A DNA stretch of 64,000 bases from Carallia brachiata (lineage: Eukaryota > Streptophyta > Magnoliopsida > Malpighiales > Rhizophoraceae): the NCBI GenBank assembly GCA_021464245.1, contig JADCRB010000083.1, forward strand, positions 372,001 to 436,000. Direction: 5' to 3'. The first letter of the stretch is position 1, and the number at the start of each line of letters is the position of its first letter. Of the stretch, positions 51,242 through 64,000 are shown piece after piece. Under the pieces are notes generated by a model. The model searched no databases. It was not told the DNA's origin and saw only the letters and a list, made by a program, of their open reading frames with translations. Both the position numbers and the translations under genes were made by a program.

Positions 51242-51267
51242 CTCTCTCTCTCTCTCTCTCTCTCTCT
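51242..51267 (+). repeat. (CT)n tract in the likely WRKY leader
   Basis: Pure CT repeat of 26 bases, followed by a second CT-rich patch at 51311-51332. CT-rich tracts close to start sites are common in plant 5' UTRs. Confidence 0.85.
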
Positions 51268-51519
51268 AAGCCTAAGCCCCCAAAAAGCTCATTTACTTCC
51301 ACACCCAAACCTCTCTCTATCTCTCTCTCTCTACCCACCCACCATAAGAACCAGATCAACTCAAGAACTAGTTTTCTCTCTTTTATTGTCTTGGTATATG
51401 TATAGTCTTCAGAGGTTTGGATGAAGATTCTGCTGTTTTGATCAGCTATACTCACACATAGACACTTATATAAATATATCATTTATATAGAGGCTAAAGC
51501 AGCCGTAACGATCGGAAGT

Positions 51520-52826
51520 ATGGGAGGATCGTCGACATTTCCTGATTATGTGCAGAGCATTTACCCATTACAGGGAGTGTTGGACTTGCATGACGGTGAG
51601 GGAGATAAGAGCTCATTAGGGTTTATGGAGCTGCTGGGCATGCAGGACTACTTGGGTTCTTCTTCTGTGTTTGATATTCCTCAGGTACCGTCTACGGTGC
51701 AACCCGCAGCTGCTGCCAATCGGGTTGTTGTTACGAAGAAGGAGTCCTCGCCGGAGGTGTTGGTGAATCACCCGGCGACCCCCAACTCCTCGTCGATTTC
51801 GTCGGCCTCGAGTGAAGCTTTGAATGATGAACCGGTCAAGGCTGCTGCGGATAACGAAGAAATACAGCAGCAGAATAACAAAAAAGAGTGAGACTTTCCG
51901 AAATATGCTTTTTTTTTTTTTTTTGCCTTTTGTTTTGAATTAGGAGAGAAACCCATTGTGAACAAAGATGGGGTTTTGGTCTTTGGATACTCTATCAAAC
52001 GTCACGAGAAGTAAATTTAACATAATTGGGGAAAATCTGCTTTTTTTTTTTATATTTTTAAGGTTGTGTGATTTGAACATGATGATTTGACGGCTTTTTG
52101 CATGTTTGGTTTTTGTGCTTGAAACAAGGCTGAAACCCAAGAAGACAAATCACAAGAGACAGAGAGAGCCGAGTTTCGCATTCGTAACAAAGAGCGAGGT
52201 TGATCATCTGGAAGATGGGTACAGATGGAGAAAGTACGGCCAAAAAGCTGTGAAAAATAGCCCTTTTCCTAGGTAAGTGTTTCTAACTTCTAACTTCAGT
52301 ATTTACCCATTCAAGCCCCACCTTTTGTTCTGGTGACATTTTTAGTTTTCAGATGTTGACAAATTCTGGCCCAAAAGTCTGACTTTTCTTCCTTGTTCTT
52401 TGTGGTTGATGTTGATGTAGGAGTTACTATCGTTGCACCACTGCTTCGTGTAATGTGAAGAAGAGAATAGAGAGATCTTTTACTGATCCAAGCATGGTTG
52501 TGACCACTTATGAAGGCCATCACAATCACCCAAGTCCAATCCTGGCCCGTCCAAGCTTCGCTGCTGGGGCAGCATCGGAGTCTGGATTCTCTGCCGCTGC
52601 CTTTGCTGTGCCCTTGCAAATGGGTCTTTCTTCGTCCTTCTATCAACAGAATCAACGACAACCTCATAGCTCATCATCTCTGGCCTTCGGTTTCAGTAGT
52701 GGAAGTACTTCAATTGCTACTTCACTGGGTGGTGACAGGCGCTTCTGCAACATCTTGGGGTCTGCTTCCATGGATAATGGGCTCCTTCAAGACATCGTCC
52801 CTTCCCCAATGATGAAGGAAGAGTAG
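51520..52826 (+). CDS. WRKY23: WRKY transcription factor, group IIc, WRKY23 type
   Basis: Nuclear DNA-binding regulator; WRKY23 of Arabidopsis acts in auxin-dependent root and embryo patterning. Exons 51520-51887, 52129-52272 and 52421-52826 (GT-AG, phases agree) give 305 residues. Visible features are an N-terminal SLGFMELL motif, a serine-rich [15 protein letters not shown] block, a basic [10 protein letters not shown] stretch that may serve nuclear import, WRKYGQK at residues 156-162, and a zinc finger C176-x4-C181-x23-H205-x-H207. The C-terminal [11 protein letters not shown] motif closely matches Arabidopsis WRKY23. The second intron splits the domain after PFPR, the standard position for this group. 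The acidic region ending [12 protein letters not shown] precedes the first intron. All key residues are intact. The ortholog call rests on remembered sequence; another IIc member is the alternative. Confidence 0.93.
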
Positions 52827-53860
52827 ACTAACAGCCCCGTTACTGCATACTTGGTGGTTCCCTTACCTTAAACTGACTTTTGTTAAGGAGCTGTATATGA
52901 AAGACCGCCCGCTGATATGTATCGCATATGTAATTGTCCTGCTGATAGCTCGTGATTTATCTTGCAGAAAAACCCAACATTACACAGGTGTTGATGAAGT
53001 CTATGTATCATGGGGTTTTTGGTCTCATATAATATATATTTGGTTCAGCTTTCCGTCCACTCATTTCGTCGTCTTTGTTCTTGTCTTCCTACATTACATT
53101 TTGCCTTGAGTTTGGGGATTGTTTATAAGCCCCTCCAGTAGAATTTGAAGAAGAGTTGTTTCGACTTCAAACTATGACATTAACACCCATGGAGTCTAGC
53201 TCATTATTCCAATATATACATAATAGAAAAAGAAATCATCTCGCCTTAAAAGCCTCTGATCCTATTTTGTCCCTTTCCATTTGTTTCTGTTGTAGAAAGA
53301 ATATGGCATTGATTTCAAGTGTACATTAGTCAAAGATTTCGAAGAGTTTTGGGTTTCTTCCGCAGAGCAGTTAATGTAGAGTCTATCTAGTTTCTCACTC
53401 GTCTGGGAATCCACAAAAAGCTTTTCTTCTCAGAGAAGGCTCCAAAATACTTGGTGACAGAAAATTTTGAACCAGAGGACACAGTCAAGCGCCAAGAATA
53501 AGAAGAAGAAATAAAGAGCAGCACAATTAATGGAGACCCCACTTATAGGATTGAAATGCCTGTGTTCTTTTCTTTATATATGTAAGCCATGCGTCGAGAA
53601 TAACAATCGGCTACCATGAATGCTCTATACAAAAAGAAGGAAGGCCAAGGACGGTCGACCACAAGCGGGAAGGAAAATGGAGCGATTCTTTGGTTCTAGG
53701 AAAAGATGTGCCAAACTAAAAACGGATTTAAATGGACTGCACACTTTATGCAGTTTTCTGGCCATTAGCCACGTGAGACAATGTCTTGAGAATATTTGAA
53801 GTTATTTTGATCCGTTCGTTAAAAGGATTAAAAGGTTAAAAAGAAAAATCATGGACCGGG
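52827..53860. other. WRKY 3' flank and intergenic DNA
   Basis: The first few hundred bases after the TAG stop should be the 3' UTR. Short frames here have no recognised content. Confidence 0.6.
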
Positions 53861-54079
53861 ACAATACCAGCCGTTGGGCTCATTTTTGCAGCTCGGTCAC
53901 AGTTCGGATAACTAGATATGAGCGCATTTCTAAACTTTTTTTTATGACGGCTTCTAAAATTTCAAGCTCTTTCGTAGGGAATACCGTAGCATTTCAATCA
54001 CCAAACAATTATCAGGTATATGCTCCGATTCTAGCCCATTCTGTGTGGTCATTAAAAGAGTAGAGATCTCAAGCCTTTG

Positions 54080-55610
54080 GATAAAAGCCCCATCCTAACA
54101 AGTAGCCATACAGGCGATAAGTAAAAGGCAAAACGGAAAGAATGGGCTTGCTCCCCTCTATAGCTTCTGAAGGATTCTTACTCGCTACGTGTGCATTGAA
54201 ATCCTTACCTGGAGTTTCACATCTTTCAGCCATACATATGCCGTTTTAACCAACGTAAGCACTGGAAAAAGGCCACACCCCGCAAAAGATATGTGTTCCC
54301 CCGTCTTAATAAATGCACGCAGCGGCTTGCCTTGCCTTAAAGGCAGGAAGATCGCTCCTTCAGAAATGTAATTGTGTCGCTCATGGCAGCTCTCTCTAAG
54401 ACTATGAAGCCACGATCCCCATCTATAACCATCCAAGAAAGTCCTAAATAACCAAAAATTTCGAAAGCAAGTATAATACAACTTCAACATTAGCTCGCTT
54501 AGTCATAACACAACAGCACTTCCACAAGTGTATCATAACTTCTCAATAGGCAGCAAAATCCTCAACATCAATCATATCCAGTTCCTGACCTTAAAATTAC
54601 AATGTCTATTGCCTCCCATAATGAAGCTCCATTGCAATACTGCAGAATACTTTGATATATTGTAGTAATAATCAGACAATGCACCTCACAAGCAAAAGTA
54701 TTAAAAAAAGGAGTAATGTATTCACTGCGAACTAGGCTCCACATTAAATTCCTGAAATATTCACTTGCGACACAATCTGCAATGGCCCCTTTGGGGACAT
54801 TTGATAAAATTGGAACACAATCTGCCATGCTAGTTCTCAGTCAAAACACTATATTTACCTTAAAAGTTCAAAAAGAGATGAATGAACAGTGATAAAGATG
54901 GTGCAGTTACCTTGGAAAGTACAAAAGGAGATGAATGAACATTGCAATACCACAATAAGGAACTCAAGTTTTAATGATATTGGATTTCACTTCTCACACA
55001 CTTCAGCTGATTGCTATAGGGGGCAGTCTGAACTGGAAGGACTATGGTAAACTGATTTGATGTTAAAATGCTTCGCAGATGAAAGAGATTTAGGAGAAAA
55101 CCAGAATCACTAATTTGGTGTCAAAAACCATTATCTGCTATCTAGTTAGTCAGTATCATATAGAATCTGATAGTTTAGAGTATGCTTGTTTTTGACCAAA
55201 AGAAACAAAAAAAAAAAAAAGGCTAGGATGAAAGTTTCATCAAATTTTATGTAACATTCCTCTGTCATGGGGATATCCCATACCTTGAATTTGGGGTATT
55301 GTGATATTCCCAAAAAATAAATTGCAGTTTTCAAGATCAAACATGGGAGTTTCAACTGCCTACCAAAACTCTTGTGCAGGTCCACAAGAACTGTCCCCTT
55401 CATATCGCCTTCAGCATTTTCAATAGGAGCACTAAAAGTGTTTGGGATTTTCAAGTGGAGAATCAGAGGTCTAATTGAAAAAAAAAAAACCAACAGAGAG
55501 AAAACATCTACTGTGTATTGGCTTACCATAGTTGCATCTAGCTTAGAGAGAAAAACATATTCTCCAGCATCCTTGAGACCTTTCAAGATAGAATTACGCA
55601 TGGGAGAGAA
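54080..55610 (-). other. Unassigned coding-like blocks, possible spliced gene or gene relic
   Basis: Several minus-strand stretches read like exons. 55601-55523 includes KGLKDAGEYVFLSKLDATM and stops at a good GTAAGC donor. About 55428-55363 includes ENAEGDMKGTVLVDLHKSF after a TTTTAG acceptor and before GTAGGC. 54405-54212 includes CHERHNYISEGAIFLPL and WLKDVKLQ before a GTAAGG donor. About 54172-54080 includes KPILSVLPFTYRLYGYLLGW before TGA. The phases cannot all be joined with confidence, and I do not recognise the family. It lies just downstream of the FCA-related gene on the same strand. It may be a real small gene, a decayed one, or part of a transposon. Confidence 0.3.
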
Positions 55611-55802
55611 TAAGAGTTAAATCCTAATTGTGAAACTTAAGACAAAATTGTTCCTAGGAATAATAACACATACAACATCATAAGAGGTTCAAACAGAAGC
55701 TGTTAAGTCTACTAAACTGCTCAGAAGATGCAGGGAATTTGAAACCACTCCCCTTAAACAAGCTAGTGATTAACCAAAAACAAATAAACACTTGGATACC
55801 TT

Positions 55803-58800
55803 CTATACACAGGTGGGATCAACTACCGGACTGCTTTCGGATCGTATATGCTCATCCAGATTCTGCACAAGCCAAAAAAACACAAAAAGAAAGAAAAAAA
55901 AAAATCAGTGAATGAGTCCAAATCAACAATTACATGAGAACCTACAGAATACAAGGAAGTATCTTAAAAAAACATGCGTCAGAAGACAATTTAGGCATTG
56001 GCCTAAAAATACAAAGCAGAATACTTGCTATTCCACTACATGGTAACTCTATTGTTGAACATGAATAACAGTTCATCTCACTATGATCAGAAATTTTAGT
56101 CAATAACCGATGAACAAAGGCAACACCCACACCGTTGCAACTATTTAGGACAGGCCATGCCTGCTGTGGTCCACAATGAGATCACACCATATCAGGAAGC
56201 AACTTCTTCAATCTGAACCAGATTTACTAGGATCGACAATATCCACAAAATTTCAGTATACATAAACAGATGAGAACTATCAGAAATAGCTCAATAATAG
56301 GCCAGGTTACTATAGTTCAGCTGTAAATATTTGCGAAGTTAGAGAAACTTGTTGGCAGTTACATGCAGTATTCTTATGGTGATCTATCTGCTGCTACCAG
56401 AGTTTGACAGTTGATGAGAAAACCACTTGCATGCAAAAAATGTGCACAACTGCATGTGATTTGCATGACTAATGCATGATAGGATTTTATTTATAGATCT
56501 GCATTGGTCCCGAGAATTTTAATAAGACCAATTTCTATTTTATTTTCATAAAGACAATCATACCACGCTCATTATTACTAATCTACACTGGCAAAGGCGC
56601 ATTAACTTTAAGAAAAAAATTTAAAAGATGCTCCAATATATCTCTGAATTGATAATGAAACTAGGAATTCTCATGATGAACTACAGCACAAGTTCACACA
56701 ACAAAGTGATAAGCAAAAGTTCCAACAATATATGGAAATGGCAAAGTATTCTGAGTGGAGCTTGTAAGGAAGATTCTTAAGCTCCTAACATAGCTATGTC
56801 TCAAAAAGCACCTTTTTCCTTCGATCGATTTCTAAAGCAGAAAAAACTGAAGGTAACATTGGAGTGTCCAACATTTGCTGCTTCTGTAGAAACTGCTGAA
56901 ATAAGGTGAACTCCTCAGGCTTTTCCCACTGCAAGTCAATGTTCAAATACATTTACTTTTTCTGCAAGTACTTTTTACCTTGAAATTGTTAATAAGCTTT
57001 CATTAACAACTCCAAATGGGGTATAGAGTTGGTTATTAAAATTTGCAAATGAGATATGGAAATAAATTCATTAAGAAGTAACGATGGTGACACTGTAGTC
57101 AGGAGAAAAAACAATAATTTTTGAAACTAGCCCAAGGATGAAACATACTATGCATATGAATAAAGCCAATGGCAAACCTGACTGTCTTAAAACCAAACCA
57201 TCTCGTCCCCCAACTAATTTTTCAACACATTCCCCCTCTCACCTCCCTACTTTTTCTCAGTCATGTTAATGATACACATTTAGGAAACTATTTGAGCAAG
57301 AACTGTTGCGAGTTGCCACCCCAGCAATTAAGCAACACAAGTCTACTTGGAAAGCAAAAAATCCAAACAGCTTATTTTTCAATGCACCCAACAAAAAATC
57401 CAAACAACAGGTTTCAGAAGTGGATAGCTTACTCTACTTTCATAGGTAACGCAATTATAATAGTACTTGTAACCGTCAGGGCATGTATGCTCACTCCAAT
57501 CACACTCATGTGAATCTTCCGTCTGGCGATTTGGAGGTACAACAGATGCAGCAGTAGCAACATTAGCTGCCTGAGGATCGCTTTCCGTGCACGGTGACTG
57601 CAGGTTAACCTTACAGTAGTCAGTTTTAATTGCTGCCACACTAATCAAATTTCAATAAACTTCAACATGTTTAAATTAACCTGTTAAGTACATTTTAAGA
57701 ATCATTGTCCACTATTGACTATTCCGACCCATTAAAACTTAAGTGATGCCAAAAATGGGCTCCACTGAAAGCCGTACCATACTTGTAGCTTCAACATTTA
57801 ATCTTATTGATGCGAACAAACAAGAATAGGAATGCAAGATGTGTAAGCACATCTCATAACACGGCAAAGAAAACATGTGTTCAATCTGCTTCACATCACA
57901 ATGCACCTAATTAATTACTTGAACAATTTTCACTGTGAGTAACCTCCGCCACCCACTCAAATAGGAATTAAATAAGCGTTTATAATCGTCACCTTTGGGG
58001 AAATGTGTTTACTCTGCTGCTGCTCCAGATTTTGAGCCCCTCTTTGCACTTCAGATTCTGCTTGTTGACATGGCATGGAAGATATTGAAGGAGTCTGCAT
58101 ACTTTGCTGTGGCATCTGAGACAACTGAGGCAGCAGATTCACCGGAAGACAGGGTTGTTCTGTGCCATGATGAGTTGAGTGTTCCTGTTTTGCCATGTGG
58201 GGAACAGATTGTGGCTGCAAATTCACAGAAATATCTTGTGTACCAAACAAAGCGTTGGGTAAATTATTTCCTCCCACGAAATCCCCACAACTGGTCGGTG
58301 CTCTGCAGGAATTGTGCCGGAAAGCAAGAACTCAGTTTACTATGTTTCACACAAGGTGAATGTGAAAACAGAGGAAAATGAACTAAAATAGGAACACACC
58401 TAATTGTTAGTTCTTGAGGGTGTGGACTGAATTTTGGGCCGCCAAATGCACAACTTCCCCTAGAGAGACAGAACGAGCCAAGGGGGTCATCTACTCATTA
58501 GCTATTAGAGGGAAAGTGACAAATATATGCACTTTAGCCCATGGAAGTCAGTAGCCAGGTCTTAATTCACTTCCACTTATGCACATGATATGACCAACCC
58601 AATCCAAAATCATAGACAATTAACAAAAATCCTAGTTTCATTAAACTTATTGGATCAGGGTTTTAAACAATTCTAGTCACCAAAGTGAAACCAATGAAGC
58701 CCTTCTGTTTTGGTGCGCAGCATGAAGATTCATAGGCACAAAAAGTACATAGCTAACTTGGAGAAACGCAAACAAAAAAAAGAGGGAGAAAAATCAATGC

Positions 58801-61800
58801 AGTGGATCTAGTCTCTTGCATCAACCATTTTCTTATGGGCCAGTCATGACTTACTGAAAGCAGAAAACATAACATAACTCATATTGATTCAAATAATTCA
58901 TCGGCAAGCATGGCTTCCCAGTTTATAAAATTATTTGCAGGAACAAAAATATGGTGGAAGCACAACCTCATGTCTCCAGCCCTAGGTTTTTTGGGATCCG
59001 CAAAACGAACAACTAATGGCTGATCACAACCCTAAAACAAACCCCAAAAAAAAAGGAAAGATTAACAAAACAATATTCAAAAGTACACTAGATCTGTGGT
59101 ACGGTAAAAAGGAAAAAAACAGTTCTTAACTCTCATAGTGAAATTTCCATTTAATCCTTTGATTGCTGCCAAAGCCATCTCTCTGTGTGAAAATTTAATA
59201 AATGCACATCCTTCAAAGAGCATTGACCATCATATCAGTAACACTACAGTTATCAGCAACAAAAGGAAGCATCTTCTGAAACCTTCAAATACAGATAACC
59301 AAATAATTGGGAAGTAAACGAGCATCACAAAAAGCTCATTGACATATTTGCACCACATAGGAGTTCTTGGGAGATCTGATTGATGTAACAGAAAGACTGA
59401 TAACAGAATCATATATATAAAACACGTTCAAAAACTTTTAGGGTCCGTTTGGTAACGATTTTATTTTTTGTTTTCCATTTATTTTTCACAAAAAAAAAAG
59501 AAAATATATTTGGTATCCTTTTTTTTTTTGTTTTTTTTGTTGAAATGTTGAAAGCATTTTTCAAAGAAAAAAACAAATTGGGAAAACAATAAAAGATGCT
59601 TTCCCAATTTGTTTTTCACTTTTCTATACTTTCTCTCACAACCTTTTCTCTCTCTATCTACCCTTTTCACCATATCTTTCTCTACTCATCTTCTCTCTAT
59701 CTCTATATTTTTTCTCTCTCTACTCTCTCTCTCACCCTCTCTCCCTCATTTTTCTCTCTCTACTAGTCTCTCTACTCATTCTCTCTCTATCCTCTCTCTC
59801 TCCTTTTTTTCTCTCTACCATTCTTTGTACTCATTCTCTCTCTAGCCACTCTTTCTTTTTCTTGCTCTACCATTCTCTCTACTCATTCTATCTCTACCCT
59901 CTCTCTCTCCTTTTTCTTGCTCTATCATTCTCTCTACTCATTCTATCTCTACCCTCTCTCTCTCCTCTTTCTCTCTCTACTCATTCTCTCTACCCACACT
60001 CTCCTTTTTCTCGCTCTACCAGTCTCTCTACCCTCTCTCTCTTATTTTTCTCTCTCTTACTCATTCTTTCTCTACCCTCTTCTCTTTCTCTCTACCATTC
60101 TCTCTAGTCATTCTCTCTCTATCCTCTCTCTCTCCTTTTTCTCTCTCTACTATTCTCTCTCTACCCTCTTTCTCTCTCTTTTTCTCTCTCTACTCATTCT
60201 CTCTCTGCCCTTTTTCTCGCTCTCTCCTCCTTTTCTCTCTCTATCCATTTTCTATCATCTCTCTCTAACAATTCTTTTTACTTTTCATCTCTCTATCAAT
60301 CATTCTCTATATTTTTTTTTCTCTCTTTTCATACCCTTTTTTACCATTTCTCTCACTATCCTTTCTCTATCTACTTTTGTATTCTTATAGAAAAAAAAAC
60401 AAAAGTTGACATCAATAAACACAAAAATTCAGCAAATAGCAAAAACAGAAAAACAAAAAATAAGAAACAACAACAAAAAATTAACAGAGTCTCCAAACGG
60501 GCCCTTAATTTCTTATTTTGCGTTTCAATCTTCTAAAGAATAACAAGTCATGACCAAGAGGGAAAGTATAGATGAATGGGCAATGGAAAAATCAAACTTC
60601 TAATATATCTAATTGTCTAAGCTATAAACGTATGTAGTTCAAGCAATAAATAGATAGATAAAATATGTACCACGACTTTGCTTCAGCTCATCACGTGCAA
60701 TGTAGATGTCTTCCGCAATCCCATAAGGAGAAAATATCTAATAGAGAAATCCACAATAAGCCCATAGCCTTGGTGGAAATTAAACACCCAAAGAATAATG
60801 AATCCAAAAATTTGATTCTACAAGAACGTAACATGTACATGAAATTCCATAGCTAATGTAACTATTGCCGTATAGACACTATAAAATATACCACCATGGG
60901 CTTGCCTCCAACATGCAAGATCCTGCTACAAGTGACCAGCTCTCTAATTTGTACAAGAGCATGTTATATGCAGTCTTCAATTAAAAAACTGTGCCTAAAC
61001 TATACTGTTACACAAATGCTGCCAACTCATCGTTCATTTCTTACCCTACGTTGCTGGTGCACGCTCTAACATCTTAATCTTATTTTGCCAAGGTAGGTTT
61101 AAAAATTATTTAGAATGGTAAATAGATGTAATATTTCATTAGTTTTAATCATGCACGGTCCACTTATCCTCCATTTCCTACCCTTGCATGCTGTTGCATG
61201 CACAAAAGTATCTTGTGCAGATCCAAATTTTATTTCGCCAGGTCAGAACTAGGAAACAAAAAAGGGTTAAGATATAAGATTAATATCACAGTATTCTCTT
61301 AATAAGCAGGGAGAAAAAAAAGAAAAGAAAAAAAAGAAAAACCATACTTGCTCAATTTCCTGTTTTGAAGCTTGTTTGTTTACACAACCAACATAGAGTT
61401 TGTCTACAGATCCATCCACCGAAAATGCCACTAATAATGGGTGAGGAAAAATAAATAAAATCAGATAGGAGCCAATTTTAACCAAAAAAAGAGTGAATGT
61501 GCAAAAGTTCCCACATAGCAAGGTAAACTATATCAATGAGGACATTCCAATCAGTTAATGAAGTACAATACAGCACAAAGTTGGATCCGTCAGTCTGGTG
61601 ATACTATCGGGATGCGATTATAGGAAAACAAGCATGTTTTCTTTCTTGAGTAAAACAAATTCACAGGTATAAGATACACTGGCTAACTGGAAACAATGTC
61701 ATTTGATGCTAAGCTAGTCTCTCGTTATTATGCCTGCCCCATCAGCACTATAAATCTACATGTCCCTTATTCAAAAATATATCAACCATGCATTAGGCCT

Positions 61801-63899
61801 GAATATTAAAGACTCTAAGTCTGAGCTGGATAAGATTCCAAATCTTATTAAAATGGTTGATAAGGCATTAAACATAAAAATAAGACAATTGGGAAAAGGT
61901 TAGAAAGAAGGGAATCAGATTATCAGAATGAAAATATATACAATTCTGCAGAAAAAAAAAATTATTAAATTGGGTATTAGCTTGTGGAGTACCTGTTATG
62001 TACTTATTTTGATACCAGTTATGTACTTATTGTGAATGTGAAAGAACACTGATCAAGATGTGTATGACTATGGTGACATTAAAGATTACTATAAACTATA
62101 AAAATTGGAAATCCAAACATTCATCTAGGCATTCAATTGCCCTTACCATGGCGTTCCCGTTCCCCATCTGCATACCTGACTTTAATTGGAGCCATTACCT
62201 GAGTTGCATTATCATATACAAGAGAAAAAAACAGAAAAATCAATCACAAAGCTGCAGCTGACTGGTGACAAAGGCAAAACTTCTCACTAACTTGTCTTGA
62301 CAGCTACACAACATACCCCAGGAAAAGTGTACTGATTATTTAAAGCTTTAATAGCCCGCTCAGCTTCTTCCACTGTTGCATATTTCACAAAACAATAGCC
62401 TGAACAGAAAAAATTGCATCTTTAACTCATTCAATTACCAAATATGCAATAGCAAAAAGATATGCAGCAGTCTCAGGAGTATCTTGTACAGACTAATAAC
62501 AAGTAGAAATTTAAACCTCTAAAGCCCAAACCCCTGATAGGATAACAAACTATGTTGTTATTTTGACTCCAACAATTAAGATGTCCGAGAAAAATTCCAA
62601 GTATTACAACAACGTACAGTTTCTAAGATGGAAAAAACCAAGGTAGGATTGTGGCAAAGATCTCTTTGCCAAATAGAACACATGGAGCCACCATGATTAA
62701 ATTATAAAAGGCACTTGGGTTGGTTAAAATAGACAAAGCTACAGGACAGGACAACAGGCAAGCAGCCACACATTAGCAACTGACATGTGTATATACAGGA
62801 TATCTTCTTTTCATAGTAGTTAACACTGTTTTTCTTAGTTCTCCACTAACCTAGACACCTCCTCTGCCCATCTTGTACCACCTAAATAAAGAACAAGGAG
62901 TATCAAGTCTGTGCAATGCCATGGTGCACAATAAATAACATTTTATCACTTAAGGTACCTTGTTCTGGGCTGTTCCACTTGTCCCAAGGTATTATTACCT
63001 CAACAACCCTCCCATGTTCTTCAAACAAGGAATTGATCTGGTACCAAGAAGCAAGTACCAAATGTTACAGAGAAACAAATGAGTTAAAAGAAGCAAGAAA
63101 CTAATAACTATGCATCGTTATCACAACAAGCCCCCATTAAGTGACTGGTAGTTATAACGAGTACTTATGAGACAACTAGCAATATGAAAAAGAAGAATAC
63201 CGATGAGAGCAAATTCTGCACACTTGTGTATTTTGTCAACCTTATAGGATTTCACTTGAAGGCAAGAAACAGGGGGGATGGAACAATGAAAAAGCTAGAA
63301 TAACTCGAGAATAGAAAATTAACGCTTTAATGGAAAGTGTACAGTTTTGGTGTCTTGATAACAAATTCTCCAAAGCTTTTTAAGCGGACAACTATGTCAG
63401 CTAATAATTTCCTGTGTCTTCATTAGCCACGACCAGCAGTTTGTGAACACTATGAACCTTCCCCATGCCAAAGAAATCTATATTGTATTGGCATCCCCAC
63501 CAATGGACAAAGACAATCATGCACAGCAGTATGTGCACATGAATATGTGGTGCAGGTACACAGGGCCTGCGGGTGCAGTTGCACTGTCACAAACACCAGT
63601 ATATGAGCATGGTCACATACACAGATCAGTGCATGCAAGTAGCGTGAGAAGACAAGAATCAAAGAGTGCTGAGCATGGCTGTTGCATCCTCACTGTATAA
63701 GGAGGCATCCTCTCCCAGAAAAAAACTGAAGAATATAAGTACAAGAGAGGCAGAAGGAAATAGAGACGAGGTACATTACTCTATAATTCTTCTTTATTTG
63801 CTGAATTTGAAGAAAGAAAAACACTTACTTCTTGTTCAGTTGTCATTCTTGAAACCGGTGCAACATATAGCTTTGCATGCCCACCACCATCATTATGAC
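55803..63899 (-). CDS. FCA-related RNA-binding protein (two RRMs and a WW domain), 5' end beyond window
   Basis: Twelve exons on the minus strand: 63899-63829, 63037-62959, 62399-62317, 62198-62147, 61430-61348, 60737-60671, 59210-59131, 59031-58967, 58302-57993, 57597-57433, 56928-56812 and 55862-55803 (stop 55805-55803). All are GT-AG and phases agree, giving about 409 residues in the window. RRM1 has KLYVAP (RNP2) and GYCFVKYA (RNP1); RRM2 has KLYVGC and GCAFIKFS. A glutamine/proline-rich linker of about 100 residues follows, then a WW domain, CDWSEHTCPDGYKYYY to WEKPEE, split by an intron. This order is that of the flowering-time RNA processing factor FCA. The sequence is closer to the Arabidopsis FCA-related protein At2g47310 (AKLYVAP, EHTCPDG) than to FCA itself. 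A nuclear role in pre-mRNA processing is inferred from the family. The last exon is less certain: reading through the donor at 56811 would instead stop after VLFET. Confidence 0.9.
59441..60504. mobile_element. PIF/Harbinger-type MITE in an intron of the FCA-related gene
   Basis: The ends GGGTCCGTTTGG and (minus strand) GGGCCCGTTTGG match at 11 of 12 positions, and TTA flanks both sides (59438-59440 and 60505-60507). The element is 1,064 bp and has no transposase. Most of its interior (about 59635-60390) is a CT-rich array of TCTCTCTAC-type units. It sits between the exons 60737-60671 and 59210-59131 and removes no coding sequence. Confidence 0.85.
59635..60390 (+). repeat. 750-bp polypyrimidine array inside the MITE
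   Basis: Almost every base is C or T, in loosely repeated units such as CTCTCTACTCATTCTCTCTCTA and CTCTCTCCTTTTTCTC. Because the host gene is on the minus strand, its transcript would carry a long GA-rich stretch in this intron. Open frames rich in Ser and Leu across the array are artefacts. Confidence 0.9.
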
Positions 63900-64000
63900 C
63901 TGAAAAACAGTTAATAATAGGCAGGAGGAACAAAAGGTAAACTGCTTATTTGGACAAGGAAAAATAAATTAGAATATAAATTTCAAAGTTGAAATCTAAA

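Noticed and set aside
59609..60390. Ser/Leu-rich open frames
   Set aside because: Translation of the CT array; low complexity, inside a MITE in an intron.
1..64000. CRISPR array, bacterial operon, organellar insertion or integrated virus
   Set aside because: No regularly spaced repeats, Shine-Dalgarno-led gene rows, organelle genes, or viral domains were seen.

Overview
The window is nuclear DNA from a dicotyledonous flowering plant, probably a woody or perennial eudicot; I cannot fix the species. The evidence is AT-rich intergenic DNA full of small transposons, genes split by GT-AG introns, and plant-specific families (stachyose synthase, WRKY, angiosperm terpene synthase, FCA-related RNA-binding protein). 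No bacterial, organellar or viral gene order is present.

Layout. (1) 1-1508, minus: first five exons of a secreted haem-binding-domain protein that runs off the left edge. (2) 1509-16100: intergenic DNA with an old local duplication, a small two-exon coding relic (3594-3939), several miniature inverted-repeat elements, a 41-base pure C run and a short non-LTR retrotransposed insert with a 15-bp target duplication (12256-13285). (3) 16613-19878, plus: a four-exon stachyose synthase gene that is complete except for two 1-base deletions in exon 1. (4) 19879-37300: gene-poor DNA with a broken LINE 3' end (27254-28190), an old inverted-repeat transposon region (29781-32614), a second short retrotransposed insert with a 12-bp target duplication (33630-34495) and a diverged tandem duplication (35811-36975). 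(5) 37369-38320, minus: the last three exons of a terpene synthase, 5' part lost. (6) 38330-51500: AT-rich intergenic DNA with a Tourist-like MITE, a hairpin element and a GC-rich island carrying two G-boxes. (7) 51520-52826, plus: an intact three-exon WRKY group IIc gene of the WRKY23 type, with three W-boxes in its upstream region. (8) 53900-55620, minus: open coding-like blocks that I cannot assign. (9) 55803-63899, minus: twelve exons of an FCA-related two-RRM plus WW protein, 5' end beyond the right edge, with a 1.06-kb PIF/Harbinger-type MITE in one intron.

The genes do not form a pathway or cluster; this is an ordinary plant chromosome segment. Exon limits were set by reading frame, GT-AG junctions and remembered family conservation, with no database search. 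I found no convincing previously undescribed biological system. The most useful leads are the paired deletions in stachyose synthase, the two short retrotransposed inserts, the unassigned reading frames at 54-55.6 kb, and the W-box cluster before the WRKY gene.
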